A stretch of DNA of 64,000 nucleotides from Botryosphaeria dothidea (taxonomy: Eukaryota > Ascomycota > Dothideomycetes > Botryosphaeriales > Botryosphaeriaceae): the NCBI GenBank assembly GCA_011503125.2, contig WWBZ02000040.1, forward strand, positions 1,488,001-1,552,000, read 5' to 3'. Below, one piece after another: positions 23,486 to 35,593 of this stretch. The position numbers were made by a program, and so were the translations under genes. Under the pieces are notes generated by a model that worked only from the letters and a program-made list of their open reading frames with translations, was not told where the DNA came from and searched no databases. Each line of letters begins with the position of its first letter. The stretch's first letter is position 1.

Positions 23486-24481
23486 ATAACAATATTCCGA
23501 AACAACCAACGTGGACTTTTAATCAATCGATACCCCCGCCAACCTGGGATATCACGGCATTCGGATCGGGAAAAAAGGACGGAAGGGCGTCTGGCGTTGA
23601 AATACACCCGGACAAGAAATACTTAATGCTCGAAAGAGCGGAGTCGTTTCCATTACAGATTCATCTGCTCGCACAGAGTTGCTGCATTTGTTCATTCAAG
23701 ACATATGTTAAGCTGCTGCGATAGAGATGGCTACGGCCTGATGGGATTGGAGTTTTGAATTTTCGGGTTTCTCAAGCGAATCATCTATAATCTCTGTAAA
23801 TATCAAACCATTACCAGTCTTCGAACTGGTCTTCACCACCACTACTCCTCTGTTCATGCTTTGTGACGTGAATTTCAGTTTACACCTATGCCGTCCAGTG
23901 AAGGATGATTAGGCAAGGTTTCGGTTGGGTTGTCCACCACTCGCCAGAGTTGATGCCTGCCCCAATCACTCTTGCCCAATCTCAATTGGTGTACTGAAAG
24001 CAATGAATGACTGACGATACCTACTCACAAGTGGCAGGGCACCCCATCCTTGCCAGTCCGTCATTAGATCAACTACACCCAATCTGTGAATCAGAGCCCT
24101 CTCAGATTGTAGAACAATTAATCTTCACCTTGGTAGATGCTAGCTCAGCGGCTTGCTCCCGAAGCTGCTGGTTATTTTGCTTGTATCTCAATGTAGTCTC
24201 TAATTTGAAATTGAAATGTTGAAATCGATTTCCGAATTCTTCCGGTTCGCCATGTCCAGAAGATGAGATCTTATCTACCATCCCAAGGTCGATCCTTCGC
24301 TGAATTCTTCTCTACCATCACGATCCGCCAATGACAGTTCATCAAAAACCCAAGTGCCTGATTCGTCCGACTCGATCATTAAGACCAAGGGAATCTCGTA
24401 AAACGCCTTTTGAAACTCCAGTGCCCAAGAAAGCCCTATTCCGAAATGCAAACTCCAGAATTGGAAACAGGTGGTTCTTCT

Positions 24482-24486
<5 letters not shown>
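23486..24486. other. Intergenic between converging paralogues
   Basis: The 3' flank of paralogue 1. No coding or structural feature recognised. Confidence 0.4.

Positions 24487-24551
<65 letters not shown>
24487..24551. repeat. (CT)n microsatellite
   Basis: About 32 uninterrupted CT units, ending 11 bp past the stop codon of the minus-strand gene, so it would be (GA)n in that gene's 3' untranslated region. Confidence 0.95.
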
Positions 24552-24553
<2 letters not shown>

Positions 24554-24562
24554 CAACACCAT

Positions 24563-24980
24563 TCAAAGATGGCTCGTGGCGCCACCGTGCCCGCATCTCG
24601 AGCAGGCATGCGTGGACCCCTGCGTCCAGAGGCTAGCGCCGCTGGTAGCACTGCCGATCGAGTTCGTGCTGGAGCTGCGGCTCAGTTCCGGACGAGGCGG
24701 AGCCAAGGTTGTAGTGTTGTTCTCCTTCTTCTGTTGCGACGCGGGCTTATTGGTTTCCCGCCACGGCCAAATCGGGCCGTCCCAGCGGTCCTAGAGCCCA
24801 CGAAAGTTAGTAACCGCTTGGCAGGCAGTAGAGAGCGTGGTAGATGCTTACCCATCCGTCCTCGTAGGAGACGATGGCGGCCTTTTCGGCTTCCCAGGCA
24901 GCGCGGGCGTTCAGGGCGTCCATCTCGAAGCGCTGGGCGCGGCAGTGGCCTTCGGCAGTGCAGCAGTGTGGTGTGGTCAT
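24563..24980 (-). CDS. Small protein with conserved C-terminal CxxCGHG motif, paralogue 2
   Basis: Two exons, 24852-24980 and 24563-24790, with an intron at 24791-24851 (GTAAGC, CTAAC branch, CTCTAG). The product is 118 residues. Block 1 (EAEKAAI-SYE, WD-WDGP-W-WR-TNKP) and block 2 (AC--CGHG-AT-H) match paralogue 1; the Ser/Thr-rich middle does not. The N terminus differs and carries extra cysteines (CC...HC). The intron falls inside block 1, exactly where paralogue 1 has none, so the two genes differ by intron gain or loss. Tail-to-tail orientation with paralogue 1 suggests an old inverted local duplication. Confidence 0.8.
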
Positions 24981-27349
24981 TGTCGCGGTGGTTGTGGTTT
25001 GGTGGTTTGGTGGTTGGTTGAGGATTGATGCGTTGTTGATGTTGATGTGTAATTGATGTGATCGGATACTCTTGATGAGCTCTTGAAATGTCTTTGTGAT
25101 GATGGAGGGAAAAGGAGGAGTGTCGTCGCCATCGGTTGGATTCTTATATACCGAAACCTATTTTCTCTGGATGGCCTCAGCTTCGAGCAAAAGACTCCCA
25201 GGTCATCTGCGCGTGTTGTTGTCGCTGGGCGGCGTGCCCGACAACACCCGGTGCCGGGTGAGCTGAGCATCATGGACGAAGGCGAAGTTGTCTGAGGATC
25301 ACCCAACATGCACCCCTGTCAGCGGCCCAGCCCCTACCTGCGCCACCATCCCGGCTGCCGGGAGGCCCGCGCGCCGCGCACTTCACGATCGTCAATCCAC
25401 GCCGGAGCGACACGAGCACCCGTCCAACAATCCTCAACACCACGACCATCCAGCCATCCAAACTCGAAGATTTCGCGACCGCAAGACGCGCGCCGCCCCC
25501 CGCTACGTCCTCCAAGCGAAAGCAACGCAAAGCGCCCGTCTTTGACCCCGCTTCCGATTTTTCTGCAGCTCCCGCCCTTCACCGGCCGACTCGTAAGCAT
25601 CAGGGCACTGTCTCGCCCGTCATGCAATCAAGCCTGCGCAACCTTGCCCTCTTGCCTCATCGCCCAACGAGGCAACTTTCCCTATCGCCTGCTGCAGCCC
25701 GCCTGCTCCTCCCACGCACCTACTGCAAGCCGCGCGCATCCCATCTCGACCGCGCATCTGCACACGCATCCCAACCCGTACCGGTCGCCTCGACCGGTCG
25801 CAGGAAGCGGTTTGTGTTATCTTCGGAACGCGGTGAGATTACTGGGTCGCGGCTCCATCAGTGCCCATCATGCGCGGGAAAAAAAAAGCGTCCAGAATGT
25901 TTCTATTCCCGGTCGCAAGCCACGTATCTGCGCGCCGGCTAAAAATCACGAAAAAACCCTGGCCATCATCGCCCTTTGTTCTCGTCGCCTGTGCGCGTAT
26001 CGGCTGCCGAGCCGCACCGTAAATGCGCCCACGCGCAGGGATCCGCACCCTTTGCCTCGCTGTCATCGGCCCTGCCCGCGTGCGAATATCGCAACCCTGG
26101 GGGATAGCAGATCGCCAGCAGTGTAGCAGAGAGGCGAGCGGCAGCATTGGAGACAAGTGCTGTACTCGCTTCCCTCCGCAACTTCGCCAGGTGGTTTTGC
26201 CATCACTCTCTACGAAGCAGCCACAAAAAGTCGCCGTAACTCTAGATCAGCCATGCCCTGATCGTTTCCAGCACGCCCTTTAGCGAGTCAGACGCAGGCA
26301 GATGCTAGACCCAGATTTTCCCCAATTTATTTTCCCCTTCTTTTCTTTTTCCTTGTCTCCATAGCTTTTGCGGTCCGAGCCATCGGGTCCAACCGGGAAG
26401 CAAAGTAGACAGAGATGAATCTCTCAATCTCCTGTGTTTCTGATTCTACTCCTTCCCCACGCCGAGAACATCGTTGTTGCGAAACCCTGTCTTCTGGGAA
26501 GCAGTTGTCCGTGACGGTGGCGTGTTCAGGCGGCGTGGTGTGCTCGCGATGGCCTCAAAACGAAAAGAAGCAAGATGGAAGGTGCAAAGAAAACAAGAAA
26601 AGCTACTCTTAGGGCAAGGCTGAGAGTAGACCGCTTTGCCGACCTGATGTGCGAGCGAGTCTGCCAAATCTCGTGCTCTCGCTTGCGGTTGGTCGATGCT
26701 GTGGCTTGCAGCAAGGCCAAGCATACGCGATCACGTCCGCCACCACAACACCAGACCGGTCAAACTGCTACCTCTCTGTCCAACGTTCGATCAGATGCCC
26801 GCGAGTCACGCTACGAAAGTTTGCACACAATCATTGGCCGCTCGACGTTCACACAAGCTTTCGATTCACTCCCGTCCCCCACGTTGTCCACACCATAACC
26901 GTCGTCTCCCGTACTCTTGCATGCAATATGCTTTTTCCAAGGACGCTGACATGTAGAAGCCAGATAACTGAGTCCAGCGCAACCGGCGCTACCAGCTAAT
27001 CAACCCGGCCTCCACTTGCCGGCACGAAGAGGGAAATCTTCTCTGCCCCCGAACTCGCACGAGACTCAGACCACCGGAACTCCACGTCTCCGAAACGCGC
27101 GACAACGACGACGACAACGAAAGCCTGAGCGCTTACCCGCCGCCCCATCGCGAAAACCCACAGTGAAGCCTGATCCGCAAAAATTTTCGCAAGGCGCCGG
27201 TTGCGCGAAGCCTGTCACTCCCTCCTCGCTCACTCAACCTCTCACTCCTTCCTTCCCTCAGCCAACGGTTCCCCCCTCCAAGACACACATCACCTTCTCA
27301 CCGCAATGCCTCCGCTACTCTCGGTATCATCCACATCCTCCCCTTGCTC
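24981..27349. other. Intergenic, GC-rich
   Basis: A TATA-like TATATAAG on the minus strand at 25142-25150 probably serves paralogue 2. The remaining 2.2 kb contain only frames without recognisable domains. Confidence 0.35.
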
Positions 27350-29092
27350 TCACCGCCCCGTCGTCTCCGTTGCCTTCGCCGCATTGCGGTAATGCTGCTT
27401 GAAATCGTACTGGATCGCATGGAAGTTCTGGTGGCGCCGGCGCGCGGGTCCATCCAACGACGGACCCGCTTCTACGTCAGCACGTCTCTTTTCCTCTCGC
27501 TCCGATTTCGCCCGCATAGTGGAGGAGCATGCGCGACAGAGAGATGAGAGAGAGTAGGAAACACGGAGGCGGAAAGTGCGCAAGGATGATCATCCGACTG
27601 CGGGTAATTGCCGCAGAGCCTCAAGTGACGCATCAAAGTGAAAGAAAAAAAAAAAGCGCTCACCGCCCGAAACTCCTTCTTGAGCTCCTCGTCCCGCTCG
27701 ACGCGGTTGATCAGCTGGAGGAACTCGTCCGTCTCGGCCGCGCGCTCCGGGTCCTGCGCGAACAGGCGCCGGATGTTCTCGCTCGAGATGGGGTCGATGA
27801 TGTCGGTCCACTTGGCGCGGCGCACGTCGCTGTAGACGTCGAGGATGGACTCGTCGGCCAGGCCGTCGTGGATGCCGGCGAGGCAGTCGTACAGGCCGCC
27901 GACGTCGACGATGCCGCCGGTGAGGCCGAGGCCGCCGCTGTTGTTCCGCGTCAGTGCTTGCTGATGTTCTCCATGGTGTTGCTGGGGAAAGCTCCCCGTT
28001 AAAGGGGAGGGGCAGTGAGGACTACGGCACGTACAAGGGATTGCACAAATGCGCCGCGTCCGCAGCCAGCATGATCCTGCCGACGCGCATGCTCGGCGCG
28101 AGGCGCTGGTGCACGCGGTACGGGCTGAAGCCGACGACCTCGTACTCGCCGGGCTTGGGGTGGCCGGGCAGCATGGCCTCGAACTTGGCGGGCACGCGCT
28201 CGAGCAGCTCGGCGTGGGTGAGGCCGGAGCGCTCGCCGTAGGAGACGCGCCAGTACTCGCGCGGCGGGCCGCACAGGCGGGCGACCATGTGCCAGTGCTC
28301 CGGGTGGATGAAGAACTGGATGTCGTGGTAGCCCCACTTGGTGAAGTCGTAGTTGACCTGCGCGCGTGTCAGCCATGCCTCCCATCATCATCCACCACCC
28401 CCTTGCACTCTGTCCGCAGAAAGGCAGTGGAGGGGGAAGCTCACGTTCGCCGCGACGATCTGCTCGTCCCACGTCCTGCCCGGGAAGTTCTTCTCCCCAA
28501 ACAACAGCCTCCGCACCTGGCTGCTCGCCCCATCGCACCCGACCACGTAGTCCGCCTCCCGCCGCTCCCGCCTCCCGCCCTCGCCCTCGCGCTCCACCTC
28601 CACCCACGCGCTCCCACCCTCCTCCTCCTCCTCCTCCTCCTCCTCCTGTCCCACCCCGACCACCCTCGCGCCCCAGACGATCTCGACGTTCGCCCGCCCC
28701 GCCAGATGCTCCACCAGCAGCGCCCCCAGCTCGTCCAGCGCCAGACACGCCTGCCGGTCGGCCCCCGAGTCCAGGTCGATCATCCCCAACAGCTCCGCGC
28801 CGTTGCCGCCCGTCTCCTCGTGCACACCCGCGTCCCACAGCCGCTTCCACGTCATCCAGCGCGGGTCGAAGCCGCGCGCGCGGATGTCCTGCAGGACGCC
28901 GGCGCGGGCGAGCACGGGCACGGCGGCGGGGCCGTAGTAGGCGGCGCGCGGGCGGGGGTCGAGGCCTTTCGCGGCGTCGAAGAGCGTGATGTGGATGGGG
29001 TTTGCTGTTGTCGTTGGGTGGCGGGCCAGGAGGAGGGCGAGGAGGAGGCCGGAGGGGCCGGCGCCGGAGATGATGACGCTGCTGATGGGCAT
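27350..29092 (-). CDS. FAD-dependent aromatic monooxygenase (PHBH/phenol hydroxylase type)
   Basis: Four exons: 28445-29092, 28035-28357, 27664-27937 and 27350-27427. The introns are 87, 97 and 236 bp, the first with branch CTGAC; phases agree throughout, giving 440 residues. The N-terminal Rossmann motif is GAGPSGL (residues about 10-16). The class A 'DG' motif is VVGCDGASS. The FAD-ribityl 'GD' motif is MLAADAAHLCNP, running across the third junction into GGLGLTGG. These three define group A flavoprotein hydroxylases that use NAD(P)H and O2 to hydroxylate aromatic rings. A run of eight or nine Glu interrupts the middle. The protein lacks the C-terminal thioredoxin-like domain of classic phenol hydroxylases. 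It is the left-most gene of the putative catabolic group. Confidence 0.85.
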
Positions 29093-29119
29093 CGTTGGGG
29101 GATTCCCGGCTCTTTTGGT

Positions 29120-29124
<5 letters not shown>

Positions 29125-29164
<40 letters not shown>
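29125..29164. repeat. (CT)n microsatellite
   Basis: About 20 CT units just upstream of the monooxygenase start, so (GA)n in the 5' leader or core promoter of that gene. Confidence 0.9.
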
Positions 29165-29166
<2 letters not shown>

Positions 29167-29973
29167 TCTTTTCTGCTTCGCTTCCTGTCTGCCTGGTCTT
29201 GCTTGTAAAGCTGCTTCACGGTGGCGGGGTAAGGAAAGGCGGTTGCGGGCGGAATGCACGGGATGCTGAGGTTCCGTGATGCAGTCTAGTAGCGGGGTGT
29301 GTGGGGGTGGAATGGTGCCAATGTACAAGTGTGTGTTGTTCAAGCAGTTGGTCAACGGCGAGAAAACGCAGATCGAAGTGCAGGAAGAGACGCGGGGAAA
29401 CCAACTGCTTTCTAGTTCGCCTTCCGATGGGATGGGCCTGCCGTGTGCAATGCGGCTTCGAAGGAAGGTTCACGGGTCGACAAAATCCGGGGAAATAAGC
29501 TTCTTTGGCTGTGGCCACGCTTCTACATGCTGCTCCGTCGGATCGGATATAGCTGTGGAACGAATGCGTCCGGCTATTAATGTAGCAACCGATCCACACA
29601 GCGTGAATCGTGGCTGGTTGATTGGCGGGCTCCTCACCTTCCTGTATGACGTTTTGGGTAAGCTGTTTTGGACGCGGGTGGGGTAGGTGTGCGGGGCGCC
29701 GAGGTCTTCAACGCGCGCGTGGCATGGGTGTTTTCATAACTGTGAAACGCATCCGAGATCGGATTGTTTGTTTTGGGTAGGAGGTGGGCCTGTGGCTCTC
29801 TACTTGAGGATCTCCATCAGTTGATAAGCTTCAGGACTGCTGTTTTGAGGTTGTGTAGGTGGGTTAACTTCGCGATTGATCGAGTCAGTGTGCAAGGCCG
29901 CCTGGAGACCCTGAATGCAAGGAACGTCTCAACGATGCTGGCGCTCCGGGAATCTGCCGTTCGGAAAGACATA
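29165..29973. other. Intergenic
   Basis: Upstream region of the monooxygenase gene up to the DNA transposon. No gene recognised. Confidence 0.35.
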
Positions 29974-29975
29974 TA

Positions 29976-31318
29976 CAATCACTGGACAAAAGTCTGCGCG
30001 AGTCGCGTACCAAGGCGATCACCCCAATGAAAACCAAAGTCGCCTTTTCTCAATGCACGCTTCCTGAAGCTCGTAGTAAGCTACTACTAAGTCAGAATTG
30101 ACCAGGGAGATCGATTTTCGCCTTGGTTTTATACTAGTACTTCGTATGCCAGCCCTCTGCCTGGATAACTGCCTCACACCTCCGCTTCATACTACCTAGT
30201 ACATTATCAAATAATAACTGTGGTAATGCCTTCCACGCCTCTTATAATGCCTACCCAAGCTTCTCTCTAATATAATCTATATTTCCACGTAGTTCACTAA
30301 GCTCTAGATAGAGCCTTAAGACCATAGCCTTAAGGTGAAACCAGAGGTGTTCGATAGGATTTAGATCTGGACTATATGGTGGCCAGTCTATCATATTAAC
30401 ACGCTTTTGGGTGAACTAATCGCGTACTTTAATAGCTGTATGGATAGGCGCATTATCCTGTATGAATAGCATGCCTCTGCGCCAAACCTTTGGTATATTT
30501 TGCTCTAGTACTTCAAGATAGGAGTCGGCTGAGTAGCCACCCCTCTTGGATAACGGATCACGTATCATTACGTGTAAGGGTGACCTCCCACGCTTGCCAG
30601 AGAAGCCTGCCCATACCATAATAGATATATCCTTACCCTTTTTATATGGCTGGATCATACCTGGGTCCCACTTCTGGCATGGTGTGCGAAAAACCCACTC
30701 CCTCTCTTCGCCCTTGCCACGCTCTGCAGAGCACTCATCTGACCAGATAACCTTAGCCCATTGCGCTTCAGTCCAGTCCACATGCTCAAGCGCCCAGGCA
30801 AGCCTGATTGCTACGTGCTCCTCACGTAGCTCTGGGCGGCCTGCAGCGCGCCATTTCTTGATATTATAGGTGTCCAGGAACCGTGAGAGGGTACGGGCAC
30901 AGCAGGTTACGCCTGTGGCTTCTCTGACCTCCTAATAGGTGAACTTTGGATTATTCCGTACGATGCGTAAGATATGCCTTTGGTCTTGATCTGAGAGGAC
31001 CTTTGGCCTGCCGGAACGTAGTTGTGAGCGTCCTTCGTTGCGTAATGGCGCGCGGGAGAGGGTGGTGCGAATTGACGATTCAGGCGTGTGTAGCTGCTTT
31101 GAAATCCAGGTGGTTCTGTGACCCATTGCACGCGCGGCAGCCAGCATTCCACGTTGGTATGGAGAGAACTCATGATTCTTATTATGCTCGCCAAAGAGCT
31201 CTTGTAAAGGAGTGCGTTGTGGAGGCATAAGGTGGTATGCAAGGAGGAGAGGTGTGACGCGTGTTGCGCGTTTTGACGCGTCTCGCTTAATTTCGCGCAG
31301 ACTTTTGTCCTAGTACTG
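29976..31318 (-). mobile_element. Tc1-type DNA transposon, inactive
   Basis: 1343 bp flanked by TA at 29974-29975 and 31319-31320. Terminal inverted repeats share GGACAAAAGTCTGCGCGA close to each end, and the outermost bases match less well. The transposase is on the minus strand and contains stops. Confidence 0.9.
30134..31228 (-). pseudogene. Tc1-family transposase (DD34E) with nonsense mutations
   Basis: About 364 codons. The N-terminal part has the helix-turn-helix DNA-binding region (GRPKVLSDQDQRHI). The catalytic triad is readable: Asp in IWSDECS, Asp in FIQDNAPIHT, and Glu in PDLNPIEHLW, with 34 codons between the last two. In-frame TAG codons occur just after NNPKFTY (about 30933) and after KVRD (about 30418), with a few more near the C terminus. 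All can be explained by C-to-T or G-to-A changes. Confidence 0.88.
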
Positions 31319-31422
31319 TATTACTGAGAGAAATACATACATGACTGAACGACCCCGCTGCGTGCCCTTCTACCCTATCCCCAAACACCGTCAGCTCCAG
31401 GTCCAATGCAAGTGCCCATGCC

Positions 31423-32455
31423 TCAATCGACGTCATCAAAGTCCTTCTTCCAATCATCTCGCCCGCCCAGATAGCGGTAGACCACTCTCGAGTCCAAGTC
31501 CCTGCAGCGGGGATCGTTCATGGCGCCCGTATACGTCGCCAGCCCCGGATCCCCCAGCACCAGCGTGACACCCAGCCTCTTCGCCGTGTCGACAGCAAGC
31601 CCAAAGTCCTTCCGCATGAGCTGGACCTTGAAGCCGCCCTGGTAGCCGTTGCTCGACGGAATGCCCGGCACGATGCCCGGCACCGGGCACCACTTGTCCA
31701 GGATGGCGCTCTGGGCCGTGCTCGTGTGGAAGATGTCCTTGAGGATGCGCGGGTCCATGCCGGCGGCGATGCCGATGTTCATGGCCTCGGCCGTCGCGAT
31801 GGCGATCAGGCCGCTGCAGTAGTTGTTGCACAGCTTCGCCGTCAGCCCCAGCGCCGGGCCGCCGCACGGGAAGACGGCGGCGCCCATCCGGCCCAGGAGG
31901 TCCTGCAGGCGCGGCAGGTTGGGGTCCCGGGGCGCGCAGCCGAGCATGAAGGTGAGCGTCGCGCGCTGCGCGCCGAGCTGGCCGCCCGAGACGGGCGCGT
32001 CGTAGAAGGCGGCGGAGGGGTGGCGGGCGAGGGCCTGCTCGCGGACTCGGAGCGAGGTGGCCGTGTCGATGGTAGAGCAGTCGATGAGGAGCTTGTGCGC
32101 GACGTCGGCGGCCAGCACGCCCGTGTCGGGGGTCAGGTAGACGGCGCGCACGTGGGAGCCTTCGGGCACCATCGACAGGACTATGCTCTGCCATTGACGG
32201 TGTTAGATGGACGGAGGCATGAAGAAGAAAAAAGGATGCGAGGCTAGCTACCGACTTGTCTGCAACCTCTCGTGCATTCTGGCAGGCCTCGACTCTGTCC
32301 GCGTACTGGGCCACCAGAGCGTCCACCTGAGGCCTGGATACGTCATAGACGTAAAACTGCGGGCTGCCTGGAAGTGTTTTCAAGAGGTTCTCCAGCATGG
32401 GAAGACCCATTATGCCCAGGCCGACGAAGCCGATGGAGTGGTAGGTGAAGGCCAT
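31423..32455 (-). CDS. 3-hydroxyisobutyrate dehydrogenase-like (beta-hydroxyacid dehydrogenase)
   Basis: Exons 32252-32455 and 31423-32187; intron 32188-32251 (GTAGCT, CTAAC branch, GGCAG). 322 residues. The NAD(P) motif GLGIMGLPM is at residues about 12-20. The substrate-binding motif DAPVSGG lies mid-protein. The catalytic Lys lies in LTAKLCNNY. This is the full family layout: N-terminal Rossmann domain and all-helical C-terminal domain. Enzymes of this family oxidise or reduce short beta-hydroxyacids such as 3-hydroxyisobutyrate or tartronate semialdehyde. No mitochondrial targeting peptide is obvious with this start, so a role other than valine breakdown is possible. Confidence 0.85.
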
Positions 32456-34051
32456 GCTGCGAGATGCGGGAACCCAGTGTGCAGGCAACGACAGGATTGA
32501 ATGATCAGCCGGGATGAGTTGAGGCTGAGAGCCACAAAGTTGGACGCCATGGCGCAACCATATCTTCCCCGAGGCGCCCTGGTGCGAAGGAGGGGTCACT
32601 TCGTGGGCGGCAAGTTGGGGAAGCCAAGCGGCCACGACTTTGGGTGCGGGGGAATGCTGCCGTCGCTCGTCCCCCTTCAACACCTTGCCTTTTAGGATTA
32701 CTCTCTGGATGGGATCTGCCTTCTAGAAAAAGAAAACACACCAACTCCACGTGACTGGCAACATGGGCTGACCAGATTACCAATTATGAAGTCAGCAGAA
32801 CCGCTGTAAGAGGGTTTATCTGACCTGAGTAAGTTGTTTTCAACCGGCATAGACCCTGTCTTGTTGGCCAAGTCAGGCACGAAGCTTGTAAGGTTCAGTT
32901 TATGCGTCAAATCCAAAGGGAACAGCGAAAACCCGAGTCTTCTCTGCGAACAGCCAGCCGCGCCGTCTACTCAACTGCCTTTGTATAATCATAGTCAATA
33001 ATTAGCTGGAAACAATAGGAACTGCTCTCTCCACCTTTCCTGCTCGTTTCTTCATCTCTTTCGCAGGCGTGGGTGTGGAAAAGCGAAGATTCCCTTTGTC
33101 GTCTCTACAGCCGTGGGATGTTTTTTGACGCCCGCGCCGTGCATGAACCGAGTCTTAGACTCTGCTGCCGATCCGCGACGGCATGCATATACGGGCCCTG
33201 CTGATGAAGCTAATCTCGAATCTCGTAAAGTTAGCCTTAATATGTGCGCACCTGAGAAAATAACATACCCGCGTGCCGTCCTGATTCCGTCATGGCTGTG
33301 TATCAGATGGCCTGTGGTGCTCGCCCCGATGCATCCGAAGCTACCCCGCCAGTCTTCAGTCCTGGGCAGCTATCAGGACACTCAACCCCACTCATTCCAT
33401 CATTTTACCGCCCAAAATGGGATTGAGAACTGAAACCAGCATCACTTGAATCATCTGCGCTAGCTCAGAGACATGTGACTGCTCAAGACGTCCGAAGGGA
33501 GCATGAACGGATGAAGGGACAAGCCAGTCAGCAGGCCGTCAAATCCACTAACAAGAGCGAATACAATAACAACTGCATGGATTTGCGGATCACGCCATGG
33601 TCCGAGCAGCGCAAAGGCATACTCCACTTGCCAGAAAGAGCATGCTGACCTCTTATCAAGTCCTGGGCGGGCTTGCCACGTAGGTCAAGGCTCAGCTTTG
33701 CCAACGACATGATGGAAACCAAAACCATATCGGCAGCCATCTGAAGTTATTTTTCCAAGACGAACGTCCTCAAAGGCATAATCCGATGATAGGAACCTCA
33801 CGGACCTTTGCTGATGGTTTAGCTTAGCCTATGGCTCAGAAGGTTCCCCCAATGATACCCCACATTCATTCTTCCCCGCTGCAGCACACCGCCGCCGCCA
33901 ACCTGTATCCCCGATCCGCAGCTCCCGATACGTGCGGCCGCTGCTCACCTGCATAAATAAAAGTCCTGGGATCTTGTAGCCGCCATAGGTACCTCCACAC
34001 CCTCCATCGTCTTTCCCAAACTGCATCGCCCTGTAGAATCACGGAGTCAAC
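32456..34051. other. Divergent intergenic region
   Basis: 1.6 kb between the dehydrogenase-like gene (minus) and the dioxygenase gene (plus). A CATAAATAAAA element at 33953-33963 could be the TATA box of the latter. No further gene seen. Confidence 0.35.
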
Positions 34052-35593
34052 ATGCCGTCGCAGCTCAGCGACCCCAAGGAGTACCAGAAGATCTTCCACT
34101 GGGCCGAGACCCAGAAGAACGGGGAGATCCAGTCCTTCGCCACAAGAAACAATGATCCCTACAGATACCAGCCAGGGTTCGGCAATCATTTTGAGTCTGA
34201 GGCCGTCCCTGGCACCATTCCGCAGGGACAGAACAGTCCTCGCTCGGTGCGTTTTGGACTGTACGCCGAGCAGATGACAGGGACCGCATTCGTAGCTCCC
34301 AGACACGCGAACAAGAGGTCGTGGCTCTACCGTGCCCGGCCGGCGGTGGCCCACCAGGGATTCGTGAGTAACGGACAGCGCTGAGGACAGGACGGCACCC
34401 GAGCTAACTCTCGCCAGACGGACTTGCCAGACAACGAGGACACGGAGACGAATTTCTTGACCATGAACCCGAAAGTGCACATCTCGCCCACCCAGCTGGC
34501 CTGGCTGCCCTTTGACGTGCCCGAGCGAGAGCCCACGGACTTCGTGACAGGCTGGAAGACAGTCGCCGGCAGCGGCGATCCCACGTTGCGCGAGGGCCTG
34601 GCCACGCACGTGTATCTTGCCAACCAGAGCATGGAGAAGAAGGCCTTTGTCAACAGCGACGGCGAAATGCTCATCGTGCCGCAGCAGGGAGCGCTCGACA
34701 TCCAGACCGAGTTCGGCCACCTGTACGTGCAGCCGGGCGAGATCGCCGTGATCCAGCGCGGCCAGCGGTTCAAGGTCAAGGTGGAGGGGCCGACGCGCGG
34801 CTACATCCTGGAGGTCTGGGGCTCGCAGTGGGAGCTGCCCGGGCTGGGCCCGCTCGGCGCCAACGGGCTGGCCAACCCGCGCGACTTCCTGCACCCGACG
34901 GCGGCGTACGAGGTGACGCAGGACGACCCGTGGCAGGTCGTCTACAAGCTGGGCGGCAGGCTCTTCCAGAGCACGCAGAACCACTGCCCGTTCGACGTCG
35001 TGGCGTGGCACGGCAACTACGTGCCGTACAAGTACGACCTGACCAAGTTCGTCAACGTCGGCTCCATCTCCGTCGACCACATCGACCCAAGCATCTTCTG
35101 CGTGCTGACGGCGCCGTCGCGCGACCCGCACGCGCCGCTCGCCGACTTCCTCATCTTCTCGCCGCGCTGGGACGTGGCCAGCCACACCTACCGGCCGCCC
35201 TACTACCACCGCAACGTCGCCAGCGAGCTCATGGGCCTCATCCACGGCGAGTACGGCGGCCGCTCCGACGAGTTCCAGCCGGGCAGCATCTCGTTCGAGT
35301 GCGGCATGGTGCCGCACGGCGTGGCCTACGAGCAGTTCAAGGCCGCGTCCGAGAACGAGCAGCCGCAGGTGCAGATCTCGCTGGCCAGCATCGCCTTCAT
35401 GTTCGAGAGCAGCCGCCCCTTCACCATCACCGACTACGCGTGGAACAGCAAGAAGAAGCACGAGCACGAGCCGAGGATGTGGGACCACCTGGTGGACAAC
35501 TTCTCCAGCCACAAGGCCGAGGTGGACGAGATCCTGTCCAGCGCGGCGAAGGGCCGTGTGAACGGCAACGGCGTTGGCAATGGCGTGCACTAA
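34052..35593 (+). CDS. Homogentisate 1,2-dioxygenase family protein, divergent
   Basis: Exons 34052-34363 and 34418-35593; intron 34364-34417 (GTGAGT, CTAAC branch, GCCAG). 495 residues. Family landmarks: [11 protein letters not shown] near the N terminus, NKRSWLYR, then DH-DPSIF with the His base at residue 325, and YYHRN...SE giving iron ligands His368 and Glu374, with the third ligand His404 in VPHG. The spacing agrees exactly with the human enzyme (each position plus 33, from memory). At residue 398, however, a Glu stands where the canonical SLH motif has a His, and the usual MTPHGPD is replaced by MVPHGVA. The canonical reaction opens homogentisate to maleylacetoacetate in tyrosine/phenylalanine breakdown; this one may act on a related ring. 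Confidence 0.85.

Noticed and set aside
25308..26126. A 272-codon open frame on the plus strand
   Set aside because: Pro/Arg/Ser-rich, no start context, no domain, and typical of GC-rich spacer.
28049..29269. A 406-codon open frame on the plus strand
   Set aside because: Antisense to the spliced FAD monooxygenase; it runs through the CT microsatellite.
29276..29686. A 136-codon open frame on the plus strand
   Set aside because: No domain, no intron signals, and it lies in the promoter side of the monooxygenase gene.
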